Shown: in pieces, positions 18,801 through 27,284 of the stretch
How the letters are laid out: every line of letters begins with the position of its first letter
Numbering within the stretch: the first letter of the stretch is position 1
Assembly: GCA_900316645.1 (NCBI GenBank)
Contig: ONDP01000022.1
Span: 26,002-90,001 of the forward strand
Source of the DNA: an uncultured Prevotellaceae bacterium
GTDB lineage: Bacteria > Bacteroidota > Bacteroidia > Bacteroidales > Bacteroidaceae
Direction of reading: 5' to 3'
Length of the DNA stretch: 64,000 bases
Program-made: the position numbers and the translations under genes
The notes under the pieces: model-generated
Databases searched by the model: none
What the model was told of the DNA's origin: nothing
The model's input: only the letters and a program-made list of their open reading frames with translations

Positions 18801-19119
18801 CGACGGCATCAACCATCGTCAACTTAGGCTTGTCAATAATCTTGTGTTGATAGAAGTAATCACGGATAATCTCAGAAAGCGCAGTCTTACCAGTACCTGT
18901 CTCACCGATGATAATCGCATTCACGCTCAGGCGTACATTCATGATATCCTTGCGCGAATGGAGATAGGTATAGGTGTCAACGACTGTCTTTAGTTGTTTC
19001 TTGACATCCTCAAGTCCCACCAACTTGTCTAACACATTCTGCGAAATGAGTGGCTTACCACACCATTTGCAGAATTTCGCAATCGAACGGTTTTCTTTAT
19101 GACAATGCTCGCAAACCAT
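15802..19119 (-). CDS. Four-module AAA+ protein of the CbbX/SpoVK type with N-terminal zinc ribbon
   Basis: 1105 aa. Zinc ribbon CEHCHKENRSIAKFCKWCG (3-21), then four consecutive AAA+ modules with Walker A at 72-79 (GETGTGKT), 334-341, 610-617 and 888-895 (each GNPGTGKT). Walker B is complete in modules 2-4 (FVDEAYTL at about 395, FIDEAYTL at 672 and 950); module 1 has FFDN (130-131), lacking the catalytic Glu. Modules 2-4 carry the CbbX/SpoVK/EccA signatures (GILF(V/I)DEAYTL, NPGxxSRF). Relatives remodel Rubisco (CbbX) or act with ESX secretion (EccA). The client here is unknown. It is separated from the kinase gene by one base. Confidence 0.9.
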   Translation of the reverse strand: MVCEHCHKENRSIAKFCKWCGKPLISQNVLDKLVGLEDVKKQLKTVVDTYTYLHSRKDIMNVRLSVNAIIIGETGTGKTALSEIIRDYFYQHKIIDKPKLTMVDAVDYQRFVDKWDDNIKKAKDGILFFDNVQKLLPDRYSNQVNPLDKLFVEMDKWNDNPIVIISGLPKGLDDFLVNNPAAQNRFKYIFRLPTPSYNELCDVCKQELRIKYGISAYTPEADHKLERFFQYQVKIKDDTFGYRHLAVKTAEDIFTSFISRGADATMIEEGDIRGYVPEERTLDDILSDLDQYIGMDQVKKAVREIAYSVQNSVQRAQRGLGEQQKAGIHIVLTGNPGTGKTTIARKLGEILEAIGYLDSGHVVECDRAKMVSPYQGETPKVVDRLCDKAMGGILFVDEAYTLAPVSQGGDRDNQGAQALEQLMKRMEDDRGKFVVIAAGYRTEMENLFRINPGVRSRFSYFLNIDDYNPEELYQIMQVFAKSKKYVFAPDAEELARKMITELYDARDKDFANGRTMRQLFDKITAKQAERLQKGDMSTKTDEELMTITQEDIPYEAPKAVDYTECLKKLNGMVGLAAVKQEISNLAAFLNLQIRRGETNTFQGKHYVFTGNPGTGKTTVARIMADVFRTLGILSRGQLVEADRSKLVSGYSGQTAIKTNQLIDSAMGGVLFIDEAYTLKSGDNDSFGGEAIDTLLKRLEDDRGKFICIVAGYTDQMHDFIDTNPGLKSRFTQTIHFDDYTPDELTEIFINLAKGKNFTVDDATRQAVHRQFEQLYLRRDKNFGNAREARRIFDAAVEKQSQRLMAEVNNPNFKDEDMYRITEADLAVQQSEKARPLDEVLNELDEFIGMRSVKNMIRRLAVQSMFMKQRAAMGAGKVQQMAMNFILTGNPGTGKTSIARKMGEVLQSMEILPTSRVIEASRATLVGKYMGETPKIVNNMCDKAMGGILFIDEAYTLSSENDQYGKEAIDTLMKRMEDDRGKFVVIAAGYQKEMEDFMNVNPGLASRFTHKMHIEDYNEDELLAIFKKMASKDNYTLSPAAEFKLMDLICRKVVSKSNSFGNAREMRNMLDETIQQLSVRVSAMPQSEVTQETYQMILPEDIKDEL

Positions 19120-19120
19120 A

Positions 19121-22057
19121 TTATTCGACGTCCTTTTGTAATTGTTTAACCACTGCCGACGGATTCAGTTTCCAACTGTCAAGATTTGGATTCTTGACAT
19201 TCAACAGGCTGGAACTGAACAATATCAATTCAAGTAACAGAATTCCTACCAGTGCTGACCATAATATGTAATGCAGGACTGACTCGCCACTCAACGAACG
19301 CACCTGATTGGTAACATCGTCAAGCAGACCGAAGTTCGAACCCTTGAACTTGTATTTCTTCTCCTTGAAAGTATAATAAAGAGGCTCCAATAAAGTTGAC
19401 TTCACATCATCATCCATTATTTCCGAAACCAACAGGTTCTCACTGTTGGTATCTGAACGGAAGTCGGTAAAGTGACAGATGGCCATATATGCTGCCGTCA
19501 GGATAAGGATGACGGGAACAAACATACTTGGCATAGAACCATTGATATACTTCAACAACATGGCAGGGATGTACGACGAAAGAATGCCCAACAATCCCCA
19601 CAGACAGGACAGTATGAAACCATATCCTTTAAAATAGGCACGTGTACCTATTATTATAGCTGACATACCACCCAGCGGTAAAACGATTGACATTCCCGAG
19701 TGTTCCAAAAGGAAGTCACGTCCGCTCACGCCACAAATAATGAGGAGGAAAGCCCACAGGCCGCAGAGCGAATAGAACACCATGCGCCACGTCTTCTCCT
19801 TGCTCTTGGCTTTATAATAGAGCTGGCGTACGTCGGAATATTTGGCTGCAGTCTCTTCCTTTGCCGTTCCGAAACGTTTGAAATGAGGCTGGTTGGGATC
19901 AATCTCACCCAATGTCAGTATCCAACGCTCCAAAGTACGCTCATAGGAATAGGCCTCGCTGAAGTCCTTATCTGGATCTTCATGATAGAAGATAGAGAGC
20001 CACTGTGCCAGCGAACCGTGTTTGATTTCTGCTGCCAACTGCGTGTTTCTTCCCATCTTTGTGACATTGAGACCGTCAACCAATTCCAAGTCTTCTTCTA
20101 AGAGATAAGACGGACGAGCACCCAGAATACGGCAGAAGCGATAAGCGGCTGTCCGCAAATCATACACACCCAGTCGTTCGGTATTCTCCTGACTCTTCAA
20201 ATTGAAACAGGCACGGCACTGGTTCAACTGTTCAAACCAACCATGCAACTGGGCAAAATAGGCAAAGCGTCCGTTCGGATCGGAGAAGTCCTTAATCTTC
20301 TCGGTAAATTCCTTCTCTGATAAATGCTGCCACTCTTTCATCATCTGGCTCAGCAAGACACCCACACGATATGGGGTGTCAGCCTCGCGTAAGTCGAAGG
20401 CAGCTTCGCGGTCGATGTTATACAACACTTTATAGCCTAAAGACCGCGAGGGCTTTTGCCCCTTCGTCAGAATGCGAAGTGCCTCGCACGCCATACGGTC
20501 TTCATGGCAGAACATCCAAGAGAGCAGTCGTCCGTCACTCAACGACATCCAAGCATCTTCAGGCAGGTCTTCATTTCCGAAGGAATGAACAATCTCCTGC
20601 AGGGATGAAGACGGACTCTGATTCAGGAAAGGAATGTCTTTATCTACCTCATAGACCAGACGCAAGATGGCAACACGTCCGTCAAAGTCTGGTTTCGAGA
20701 AATAACTGCGTATCTGATTAATATCAGCCTTTGAATGCGACTCCAAATAGAGGAACAGGGTGTCGTTAGGATTTCTCAAGGCGATGGAATACTCTTCCTG
20801 ATAGCTGAGAACTGATATGCTGACACTGTGCACGTCGTCGCACAGATTACCATGAATATCCTTATAAGGGAATGTCGGTTCCATGACATACACTGCTGCC
20901 ATCAGACCTGCACGCTGGTCGGCTGGATAACGGTTGACAACGATGTCCTTCACTACCGAACTCAACTTCACATTACCACACTGTTCGAGCCACCCTGCTA
21001 TTCGCCCATTATACAGATAATTGATAGCAAGACGCTCGTTATCAAGCAGCAAAGGGATCAGCTCGTGCACATTGTCGGCAACAAGGTTCTTCTCGGGATC
21101 GACAATGAAACTGCGGTATTTCAGCATGGGTGACGAGATATCGACTTCTACGTTCTCGCCCAGGAACCAACGCTCTACCTGCTCGTATTTCCAACGGTTC
21201 TGAGGATTGACTGCCGTCAGACCTTGAATAATCATTTTTACACGGTCGGGCAATTCGTTGATACGTGGCAGACGACCCTCGTTCTTCTTGCGCATCATCA
21301 CACGTTCGTTCTGGCTCAGCGGATTCTCACCCAGCCAAAGCGTCAGCAATGTGATACCCAAAGAATAGAAGTCGGCAGCTGGGGTAATCTCCACCTCACC
21401 GTCAATCACGTCATTATACATTTCCGGTGCAGCATATACCGGAGTACGCGCCTGTGTCGTCTTATGCAACTTCTCGTCACCGTCCAAGACACTGGAGATA
21501 CCGAAATCGCCCAGCACCAACTCCTGATGTTTCTCATCACGGAAGAAGAAATTGCTGGGTTTGATATCCTTGTGGATGATGTTACTGTTGTGACAATAGG
21601 CCAAAGAAGCAGCTGCCTGAAGTGCTATACGGCGGAACTGGTTGAAGTCACCGTCCAAATCATAGTCGCTGAGCGTTCCACCACGCAGGTATTCCATCAA
21701 CTCATAGTCACGGTTCTTTCCGTCAATATAGGTCTTACCGTAATCCAGAATCTTCACGATGGTCTCCATGCCGAAACTTTGGATGATGCGCATGAGCGTC
21801 TTCTTGATGGTGAAATTGGGATAGTATATCTTCAACACCATCTCTTGCCCATCGCACTCTACCTTAAACACCTGTGCCTCACCGGAATTATCGCTGAGGC
21901 ATTTGATGCAATGATAAACTTTACCCTTGATGAGGAAATCGTTGTTCGACCCCGACTGTGTCGTGTCTGAAGCACCTGGCTTGTATGTTGTCTCTCCTGT
22001 TGGAGCAACCCTGATGGTCGTACTGGTTTGCTCCGGAGTTCTTATGGTTGCATCCAT
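19121..22057 (-). CDS. Membrane-anchored Ser/Thr protein kinase
   Basis: 978 aa. Cytoplasmic kinase domain (about 40-310): Lys in MVLKIYYPNF, catalytic loop IIHKDIKPSNFFF, DFG in LGDFGISSVL, activation segment with Thr residues, and APE in YAAPEMYND. The glycine loop is degenerate (LSDNSGEAQVF). A long middle region of about 450 residues without recognised family follows, then about five membrane segments between residues 770 and 950 (e.g. VFYSLCGLWAFLLIICGVSG, ILWSALVGILLLELILF) and a short charged tail. Its start overlaps the preceding stop (TAATG). Partners are inferred from the operon: FHA reader, PP2C eraser and AAA+ machine. Confidence 0.9.
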   Translation of the reverse strand: MDATIRTPEQTSTTIRVAPTGETTYKPGASDTTQSGSNNDFLIKGKVYHCIKCLSDNSGEAQVFKVECDGQEMVLKIYYPNFTIKKTLMRIIQSFGMETIVKILDYGKTYIDGKNRDYELMEYLRGGTLSDYDLDGDFNQFRRIALQAAASLAYCHNSNIIHKDIKPSNFFFRDEKHQELVLGDFGISSVLDGDEKLHKTTQARTPVYAAPEMYNDVIDGEVEITPAADFYSLGITLLTLWLGENPLSQNERVMMRKKNEGRLPRINELPDRVKMIIQGLTAVNPQNRWKYEQVERWFLGENVEVDISSPMLKYRSFIVDPEKNLVADNVHELIPLLLDNERLAINYLYNGRIAGWLEQCGNVKLSSVVKDIVVNRYPADQRAGLMAAVYVMEPTFPYKDIHGNLCDDVHSVSISVLSYQEEYSIALRNPNDTLFLYLESHSKADINQIRSYFSKPDFDGRVAILRLVYEVDKDIPFLNQSPSSSLQEIVHSFGNEDLPEDAWMSLSDGRLLSWMFCHEDRMACEALRILTKGQKPSRSLGYKVLYNIDREAAFDLREADTPYRVGVLLSQMMKEWQHLSEKEFTEKIKDFSDPNGRFAYFAQLHGWFEQLNQCRACFNLKSQENTERLGVYDLRTAAYRFCRILGARPSYLLEEDLELVDGLNVTKMGRNTQLAAEIKHGSLAQWLSIFYHEDPDKDFSEAYSYERTLERWILTLGEIDPNQPHFKRFGTAKEETAAKYSDVRQLYYKAKSKEKTWRMVFYSLCGLWAFLLIICGVSGRDFLLEHSGMSIVLPLGGMSAIIIGTRAYFKGYGFILSCLWGLLGILSSYIPAMLLKYINGSMPSMFVPVILILTAAYMAICHFTDFRSDTNSENLLVSEIMDDDVKSTLLEPLYYTFKEKKYKFKGSNFGLLDDVTNQVRSLSGESVLHYILWSALVGILLLELILFSSSLLNVKNPNLDSWKLNPSAVVKQLQKDVE

Positions 22058-23007
22058 TATTTATCGTCTTTGATTTCTGCAGAACTATTCTTACCTAAAA
22101 CTACCCACTTGCCGCCCAGATGTGGTTTGGCACAACCACAGGGACTGCTGTGCAACGCATGTTTGAAATTGCACACCCAAGCCAAGCGCACACCCATCGG
22201 TTTGCTGGCCATTGCGTAATTGCGAGCCTGCACCGGGGATGACGTGGGGGGAACCGCCAACTTGTCGAGAATGGCAGAGAGTCTCTTAATCTTCTGCGAC
22301 TTCTGCTCTTCCAGTTCCTCTTTCGTCATACGTTTTGTCTCCACCTTGGGAATGACGGGGTTCTCCACGCCCTGATCCTTAGCCAACAGAGTCAGCACAC
22401 GTTCACGAAGTTTCATATTCAATTGTTCGCGAAAAATGTCACGCTCTGAATTGTATGGCAGCGAACTCTCCAGACGGGAGTATTCCTGGACGACTTCTAT
22501 CAGTTCCTTATAGTCGGGGTTCTTCTGTAATTCCTTCACCAATTCCTTAGCCTCGGCAGTAAGAGCCGTACCACACTGCTTACAGAACGCAAAGTCGTTC
22601 ATCGTATGACAGGTAGGACATACCAACCCGCCTCTTGGGCTACCGCATTCAGGACAATAGGCTTCGTTACCCGTCAACTTGGCACCGCAGTAGGAGCAGA
22701 TGTCCTTACGGATGTAATGATGGCAGGCTTCACAGAAATCGGCATCTGGGTCAATCTCCGAACCGCAGAAAGGGCAAGACGACTTGCTGATGGGTTGTCC
22801 ACACTGGGCACAGAACATAGCTTCCGGCTCATTGATAGCACCACAGAACGGGCATTTCTTACCACCAGCCATCTGCTGTTGCTGCTGTTGCTGCATAACA
22901 GGTTGCTGCGACTCATTTTCTCTCACCAATTCTTTCTCGCGGGTTCTTTCCTGTGGCCGGAAAGTCCTCTGCGTCCTTTCGGTATCTTGAGTATTATCGT
23001 TTATCAT
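22057..23007 (-). CDS. Protein with four zinc ribbons and a coiled region, first gene of the kinase operon
   Basis: 316 aa from ATG 23007; the frame extends to TTG 23037, but that codon lies inside the promoter box. After a charged, Gln-rich N-terminus come four CxxC...CxxC ribbons: CPFCGAINEPEAMFCAQCG, CPFCGSEIDPDADFCEACH, CSYCGAKLTGNEAYCPECG and CPTCHTMNDFAFCKQCG. A helical, Lys/Glu-rich region follows, and a C-terminal domain contains another possible Cys/His set (WVCNFKHALHSSPCGC). Function unknown; it may act as an adaptor within the kinase/AAA+ system. Stop and next start overlap by one base. Confidence 0.8.
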   Translation of the reverse strand: MINDNTQDTERTQRTFRPQERTREKELVRENESQQPVMQQQQQQQMAGGKKCPFCGAINEPEAMFCAQCGQPISKSSCPFCGSEIDPDADFCEACHHYIRKDICSYCGAKLTGNEAYCPECGSPRGGLVCPTCHTMNDFAFCKQCGTALTAEAKELVKELQKNPDYKELIEVVQEYSRLESSLPYNSERDIFREQLNMKLRERVLTLLAKDQGVENPVIPKVETKRMTKEELEEQKSQKIKRLSAILDKLAVPPTSSPVQARNYAMASKPMGVRLAWVCNFKHALHSSPCGCAKPHLGGKWVVLGKNSSAEIKDDK

Positions 23008-23034
23008 TCGTTTAGGTTGTAAATAATTTAGGTG

Positions 23035-23067
23035 CAAATATAATAAGAAAATTTAAAATGACACAAA
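23035..23067 (-). promoter_or_regulatory. Probable promoter of the eight-gene kinase operon
   Basis: Minus-strand TATATTTG (23035-23042) with TTTG 21 bases upstream (23064-23067). No other promoter box is obvious before 10767, and the gene junctions overlap or are under 30 bases apart. Confidence 0.6.
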
Positions 23068-23100
23068 AAAACCGCCGTAAATTTATATTTACGACGGCAT
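23064..23100 (-). terminator. Terminator after the M13 peptidase gene
   Basis: On the minus strand GCCGTCGTAAAT pairs with ATTTACGGCGGT, followed by a run of seven Ts. It separates the peptidase unit from the downstream kinase operon. Confidence 0.8.
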
Positions 23101-23122
23101 TTTTATGATTTTTGCCCTATTT

Positions 23123-25162
23123 TTACCAGAGAGAGAGGCGTTTTTCCTTTGGAATATACATTTTGTCGCCCTCTTTCACGCCAAACGCCTCATACCACAT
23201 ATCGACGTGAGGAAGTGCTCCGTTGACGCGCCAACGACCCAATGAATGGGGGTCACTCTTGGTGCGATTACGGATTTCGGCTTCTGTGATATTACCTGCC
23301 CATACACCGGCATAGGCAAGGAAGAAACGCTGGTCGGCAGTCAGACCGTCAATAACTGGCAACGGATTGTTCTTCGTAGCGTTCTTATAAGCATACCAGG
23401 CAACCTGCAGTCCTCCATGGTCTGCCAAGTTCTCGCCCAATGTCAGGCGTCCGTTACCATTCAGGTCGGGCAACACCTTAATCTGAGAGAAGAAATCAGC
23501 ATACTTATCCGTACGTTCTGTAAAGTTCTTTCCATCCTGTGAAGTCCACCAGTCATGCATATTTCCATCCTTGTCATACTGACGTCCCTGATCGTCGAAT
23601 CCGTGAGTCATTTCATGTCCGATTACCACACCGATAGCACCATAGTTAAAGGCGTCGTCGGCTGTCGGGTCAAAGAACGGAACCTGCAGTATTCCTGCGG
23701 GGAAACATATTTCATTGGTGGTTGGGTTGTAATAGGCATTCACCGTCTGGGGAGTCATATACCACTCGTCGCGGTCAACGGGTTTTCCTGCCGTATGCTC
23801 TATGCGCCACTTATTCCAGAAACGGCTGCACTCCTGCATATTCTCAAAGTAAGACTTTTTCGCATCGATTTTCAAGTCTGACATATCCGTCCACTTGTCA
23901 GGATAACCAATCTTCACATAGAAGGTATTCAACTTCAGCAGCGCATTTACCTTTGTGGAATCGTCCATCCAGTCTTGAGCGGCAATGCGTTCTCCAAGTG
24001 CAATTCGCAGATTCTCAACAAGTGTCTTCATGCGCTCCTTGGAAGAGGCAGGGAAATACTTGGAAACATAAATCTTACCAAGTGCCTCGCCCATAACGCC
24101 CTGCACCTGGTTGGTGGCACGACGCCACAAGGGGTGATCCTCCTTGCGACCAGACATCACCTTACCGAAGAAGTCGAAGTTGGCTGCACGCACTTCATCG
24201 TTCAGCAAACCAGCAGCACCACTGATGATGCCCCACTCCATATAGTCACGATACTCTGCTGGAGTTATCTTGGCAAACAACTGGTCGGCACCAGCCATGA
24301 AATCTGGCTGTCCGACTACCATTTCCTGGATATACTTGCTGGCTATACCCTTGGCATTCATCTGCTTCTCAAGTTGGAAATGGGGGTATTTGGCATCAAA
24401 CTCCTTCAGCGTCATCTTATTATAGTTGGCTATGGGGTCACGCAGTTCTGTACGCGACTTCGATACCTTTGCCAAAGCCAGCTCTACCTTGAAGATATTC
24501 TGCATCTTCTTCTCAGCAGCCGATTTCTTGAATCCGAAGAGCTGGAACATGCGGACAATGTGCTTCTTGTAGTTCTCGCGGATGTTCGTAGTAGCTTCAT
24601 CAGTCTCCAGATAGTAATCTTTCTGTCCGAGAGTCAGTCCACCTTGATTAATGCTCAGGATGTTCTGCTGGGCATTCTTCTCATCGGCCCCCATATAGGC
24701 GCTGAAGAATTCGGCATCACCATAGGGCATCATCTCCAGCTGAATGGCGAAGAGCTGGGCCACCGTCTTGGCTGCTTCCATTTTCTGGATAAAACCCATA
24801 ACAGGTGCCACCCCATCTTTTTCACGACGGGCAGAGTCCATAGCCAGCTTATAGAGGTCGCTCAGTTTCTGCTCCACACTGCCCTGAGGATAGGTCTTCT
24901 CCTGCAACTCCTTCAAGATGCCATTGATACGCTTGTTGTTGTCTTCTGCCAGACGGTCGAAACTGCCATAGCGGGAATAGGCTGCAGGCAGTGGGTTCTT
25001 CTGCATCCAACCACCGCAGGCGTAATCATAGAAATCTTCACCAGGGCGCACCTGCTGATTGAGGTCAGTCAGGTCGATACCCGATTTCAACTGCGACTGT
25101 GCCTGAGCACCCATCGCCATTGATGACATTGCCATCATCATCATTACTACTTTGATTTTCAT
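23123..25162 (-). CDS. Secreted M13-family metallopeptidase (PepO/neprilysin type)
   Basis: 679 aa. Signal peptide (MKIKVVMMMMAMSSMAMGAQAQ) followed by the M13 N-terminal helical domain (DFYDYACGGWMQKNPLP) and the catalytic domain: zinc site VIGHEMTHGFDDQGRQYD, third ligand Glu in LGENLADHGGLQVA, and the substrate-anchoring NAYYNPTTNEICFPAGILQ. It cleaves peptides in the periplasm or outside. It starts six bases after the ABC-F stop, so the two form one unit. Confidence 0.93.
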   Translation of the reverse strand: MKIKVVMMMMAMSSMAMGAQAQSQLKSGIDLTDLNQQVRPGEDFYDYACGGWMQKNPLPAAYSRYGSFDRLAEDNNKRINGILKELQEKTYPQGSVEQKLSDLYKLAMDSARREKDGVAPVMGFIQKMEAAKTVAQLFAIQLEMMPYGDAEFFSAYMGADEKNAQQNILSINQGGLTLGQKDYYLETDEATTNIRENYKKHIVRMFQLFGFKKSAAEKKMQNIFKVELALAKVSKSRTELRDPIANYNKMTLKEFDAKYPHFQLEKQMNAKGIASKYIQEMVVGQPDFMAGADQLFAKITPAEYRDYMEWGIISGAAGLLNDEVRAANFDFFGKVMSGRKEDHPLWRRATNQVQGVMGEALGKIYVSKYFPASSKERMKTLVENLRIALGERIAAQDWMDDSTKVNALLKLNTFYVKIGYPDKWTDMSDLKIDAKKSYFENMQECSRFWNKWRIEHTAGKPVDRDEWYMTPQTVNAYYNPTTNEICFPAGILQVPFFDPTADDAFNYGAIGVVIGHEMTHGFDDQGRQYDKDGNMHDWWTSQDGKNFTERTDKYADFFSQIKVLPDLNGNGRLTLGENLADHGGLQVAWYAYKNATKNNPLPVIDGLTADQRFFLAYAGVWAGNITEAEIRNRTKSDPHSLGRWRVNGALPHVDMWYEAFGVKEGDKMYIPKEKRLSLW

Positions 25163-25168
25163 TGTTTG

Positions 25169-27142
25169 TTATTGTGATAGTTGTTCTAATTCTTCGGATA
25201 ACCGTTCCCACCGTTCCACTTCCTCGTCTAGCGATTTCTTGACGGTGGTATATTCGGTTACAAATTCCATATTGGAGGCATTGGCAGGATTCATCAGCAA
25301 TCCGTCAAGTTCTTTCAGTCTGCGCTCCATATCGCTGATTTTGCGTTCCGACTCCTCGACAGCACGCTCAGCCTTGCGGAGTTTCTTCTGCACTTCCTTC
25401 TTCTCGGCATAGGACTGGGATTTAGATGGCATTTCGGCAGATGTTCCCACCTTGGGACTGTTTTGTTCCCTCCCTGGGACTGCAGCAGTCCCACCCTGGG
25501 AATTATTACTACCCTTGCCCAACTCGCTGAGTTCGCTTATCTGCTTCGCCTGCAGGAAGTCGTAGATACCGCCCAAGTGCTCCCTGACGCGACCGCCTCC
25601 AAACTCATAGACCTTGCTGACCAGTCCGTCCAAGAACTCTCTGTCGTGGCTCACAATAATAGCCGTTCCGTCGAAGGCCTTGATGGCTTCCTTCAGCACA
25701 TCTTTCGAAGGCATATCCAAATGATTGGTAGGCTCGTCGAGTATCAGCAGGTTGACGGGTTCAAGCAACAAACGAATCATAGCCAGACGGCTCCGCTCGC
25801 CTCCACTCAGCACCTTTACTTTCTTGTCAGAGGCCTCGCCGCCGAACATGAACGCACCCAATATATCATTGATTCTCAGACGGATATCGCCTTTCGCTAC
25901 ATAATCAATTGTCTGGAACACTGTCAGCGACTCGTCCAACAACTGAGCTTGGTTCTGAGCGAAATAACCTATCTGAATATTGTGGCCAATCTTCAGGTTT
26001 CCATCAAAAGGAATCTCTCCCATGATACACTTCACGAGTGTTGACTTACCCTCGCCATTCTTTCCGACGAAGGCCACCTTCTCGCCTCGCTTGATGGTCA
26101 GGTTCACCTGCGAGAACACCGTATGTTCGCCATACCGTTTCTTGACATCCTCGCATATCACGGGATAGTCACCACTGCGCAGACAGGGGGGAAACTTCAG
26201 ATGCATGGCCGAGTTATCCACTTCGTCAATCTCGATGGGCACCATCTTCTCCAACTGTTTGATTTTCTGCTGCACCTGAACAGCCTTTGTGGCCTGATAG
26301 CGGAAACGCTCTATGAACTGGCGCATATCTGCCATTTCCTTCTGCTGATTCTCGTAGGCTCTCATCTGCTGTTCCCTGCGCTCCTTGCGAAGCACCACAT
26401 ACTCGTCGTACTTCACCTTATAGTCAATAACGCGCCCACAGGAGATTTCCAGCGTACGATTCGACACATTGTTGATGAACGCACGGTCGTGACTCACCAA
26501 CACTACTGCTTTGGCACTCTGAGCCAGAAACTGTTCAAGCCATTGTATCGACTCTATATCCAAATGGTTGGTAGGCTCGTCGAGCAACAGCACGTCGGGC
26601 TTCTGCAACAGAATCTTCGCCAGTTCGATACGCATACGCCAGCCTCCGGAGAATTCGCTGGTGGGACGCTCGAAGTCGGTTCTCACAAATCCCAGTCCGA
26701 TGAGTGTGCGTTCTATCTCTGCCTCATAGTTATCTGCCCCCATCATCTGATAGCGTTCATGCTCTTGGGTGAAGCGCTCCACCAAGGCCAGATAGTCGTC
26801 GCTCTCATAATCGGTACGCTCAGCCAGTTGTTGGTTCATCTGGTCAATACGCTCCTTCATCTCCCTGATATAGGAGAATGCCTTCTGAGCCTCCTCCCGG
26901 ACGGTGGTATCGTCTTGCAGGTTCATCACCTGAGGCAGATAGCCGATAGTAGCGTCGGTAGGCACGCTGACCACACCACTGGTGGGCTGTTGCAGTCCGC
27001 AAAGTATTTTCAAGAGTGTAGATTTTCCAGCGCCGTTCTTACCCACCAGGGCAATACGGTCACGATCGTTCACCACAAAACTGGCATTGGTGAACAAAGG
27101 CTTAGCACTGAATTCCACACATAGTCCTTCTACAGAAATCAT
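25169..27142 (-). CDS. ABC-F family ribosome-associated ATPase (Uup-like)
   Basis: 657 aa. Two ABC domains: Walker A GKNGAGKST and GKNGEGKST, signatures FSGGWRMRIELAKILL and LSGGERSRLAMIRLL, Walker B LLLDEPTNHLD and LILDEPTNHLD, joined by the charged ABC-F linker (YENQQKEMADMRQFIERF). A C-terminal coiled coil (about 580-657) resembles that of Uup. There is no membrane domain, so it acts on ribosomes, not in transport. Between domain 2 and the coiled coil the linker encoded by 25443-25504 is made of a 22-bp repeat. Own promoter; M13 peptidase gene follows. Confidence 0.9.
   Translation of the reverse strand: MISVEGLCVEFSAKPLFTNASFVVNDRDRIALVGKNGAGKSTLLKILCGLQQPTSGVVSVPTDATIGYLPQVMNLQDDTTVREEAQKAFSYIREMKERIDQMNQQLAERTDYESDDYLALVERFTQEHERYQMMGADNYEAEIERTLIGLGFVRTDFERPTSEFSGGWRMRIELAKILLQKPDVLLLDEPTNHLDIESIQWLEQFLAQSAKAVVLVSHDRAFINNVSNRTLEISCGRVIDYKVKYDEYVVLRKERREQQMRAYENQQKEMADMRQFIERFRYQATKAVQVQQKIKQLEKMVPIEIDEVDNSAMHLKFPPCLRSGDYPVICEDVKKRYGEHTVFSQVNLTIKRGEKVAFVGKNGEGKSTLVKCIMGEIPFDGNLKIGHNIQIGYFAQNQAQLLDESLTVFQTIDYVAKGDIRLRINDILGAFMFGGEASDKKVKVLSGGERSRLAMIRLLLEPVNLLILDEPTNHLDMPSKDVLKEAIKAFDGTAIIVSHDREFLDGLVSKVYEFGGGRVREHLGGIYDFLQAKQISELSELGKGSNNSQGGTAAVPGREQNSPKVGTSAEMPSKSQSYAEKKEVQKKLRKAERAVEESERKISDMERRLKELDGLLMNPANASNMEFVTEYTTVKKSLDEEVERWERLSEELEQLSQ
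25443..25504. repeat. Three 22-bp direct repeats with palindromic core inside the ABC-F gene
   Basis: Copies begin at 25443, 25465 and 25487. Each has the core TCCC(A/T)CC(T/C)TGGGA. Copies 2 and 3 are joined by a further palindrome (GGGACTGCAGCAGTCCC). The reading frame stays open and the repeat encodes a low-complexity Gly/Ser/Pro linker. Confidence 0.7.
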
Positions 27143-27163
27143 CTTTCTCTACAATTTGAATTG

Positions 27164-27194
27164 CAAAGGTAGTACAATTCCCACGAAATGCAAA
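27164..27194 (-). promoter_or_regulatory. Promoter of the ABC-F/M13 unit
   Basis: Minus-strand TTTG (27191-27194), exactly 19 bases, TACCTTTG (27164-27171). Confidence 0.8.
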
Positions 27195-27246
27195 ATAATT
27201 TAATATTTATTAGAGTCCACTGATGGCTATTCTCATATTTTTTGCG

Positions 27247-27254
27247 TACTTTTG
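27247..27254 (+). promoter_or_regulatory. Promoter -7 element of tex
   Basis: TACTTTTG 31 bases before ATG 27285; no clear -33 element. Confidence 0.5.
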
Positions 27255-27284
27255 TAGCGTTAAGATTCAAAAAACAAGACAACA

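Noticed and set aside
17305-18993. 562-codon plus-strand frame opposite the AAA+ gene
   Set aside because: Shadow of the four-module AAA+ protein; repeated Walker regions produce its repetitive look.
14457-22057. Type VI secretion regulatory cluster
   Set aside because: Kinase, FHA and PP2C are present, but no tss structural genes occur in the window; the AAA+ protein is of CbbX/SpoVK type, not ClpV.
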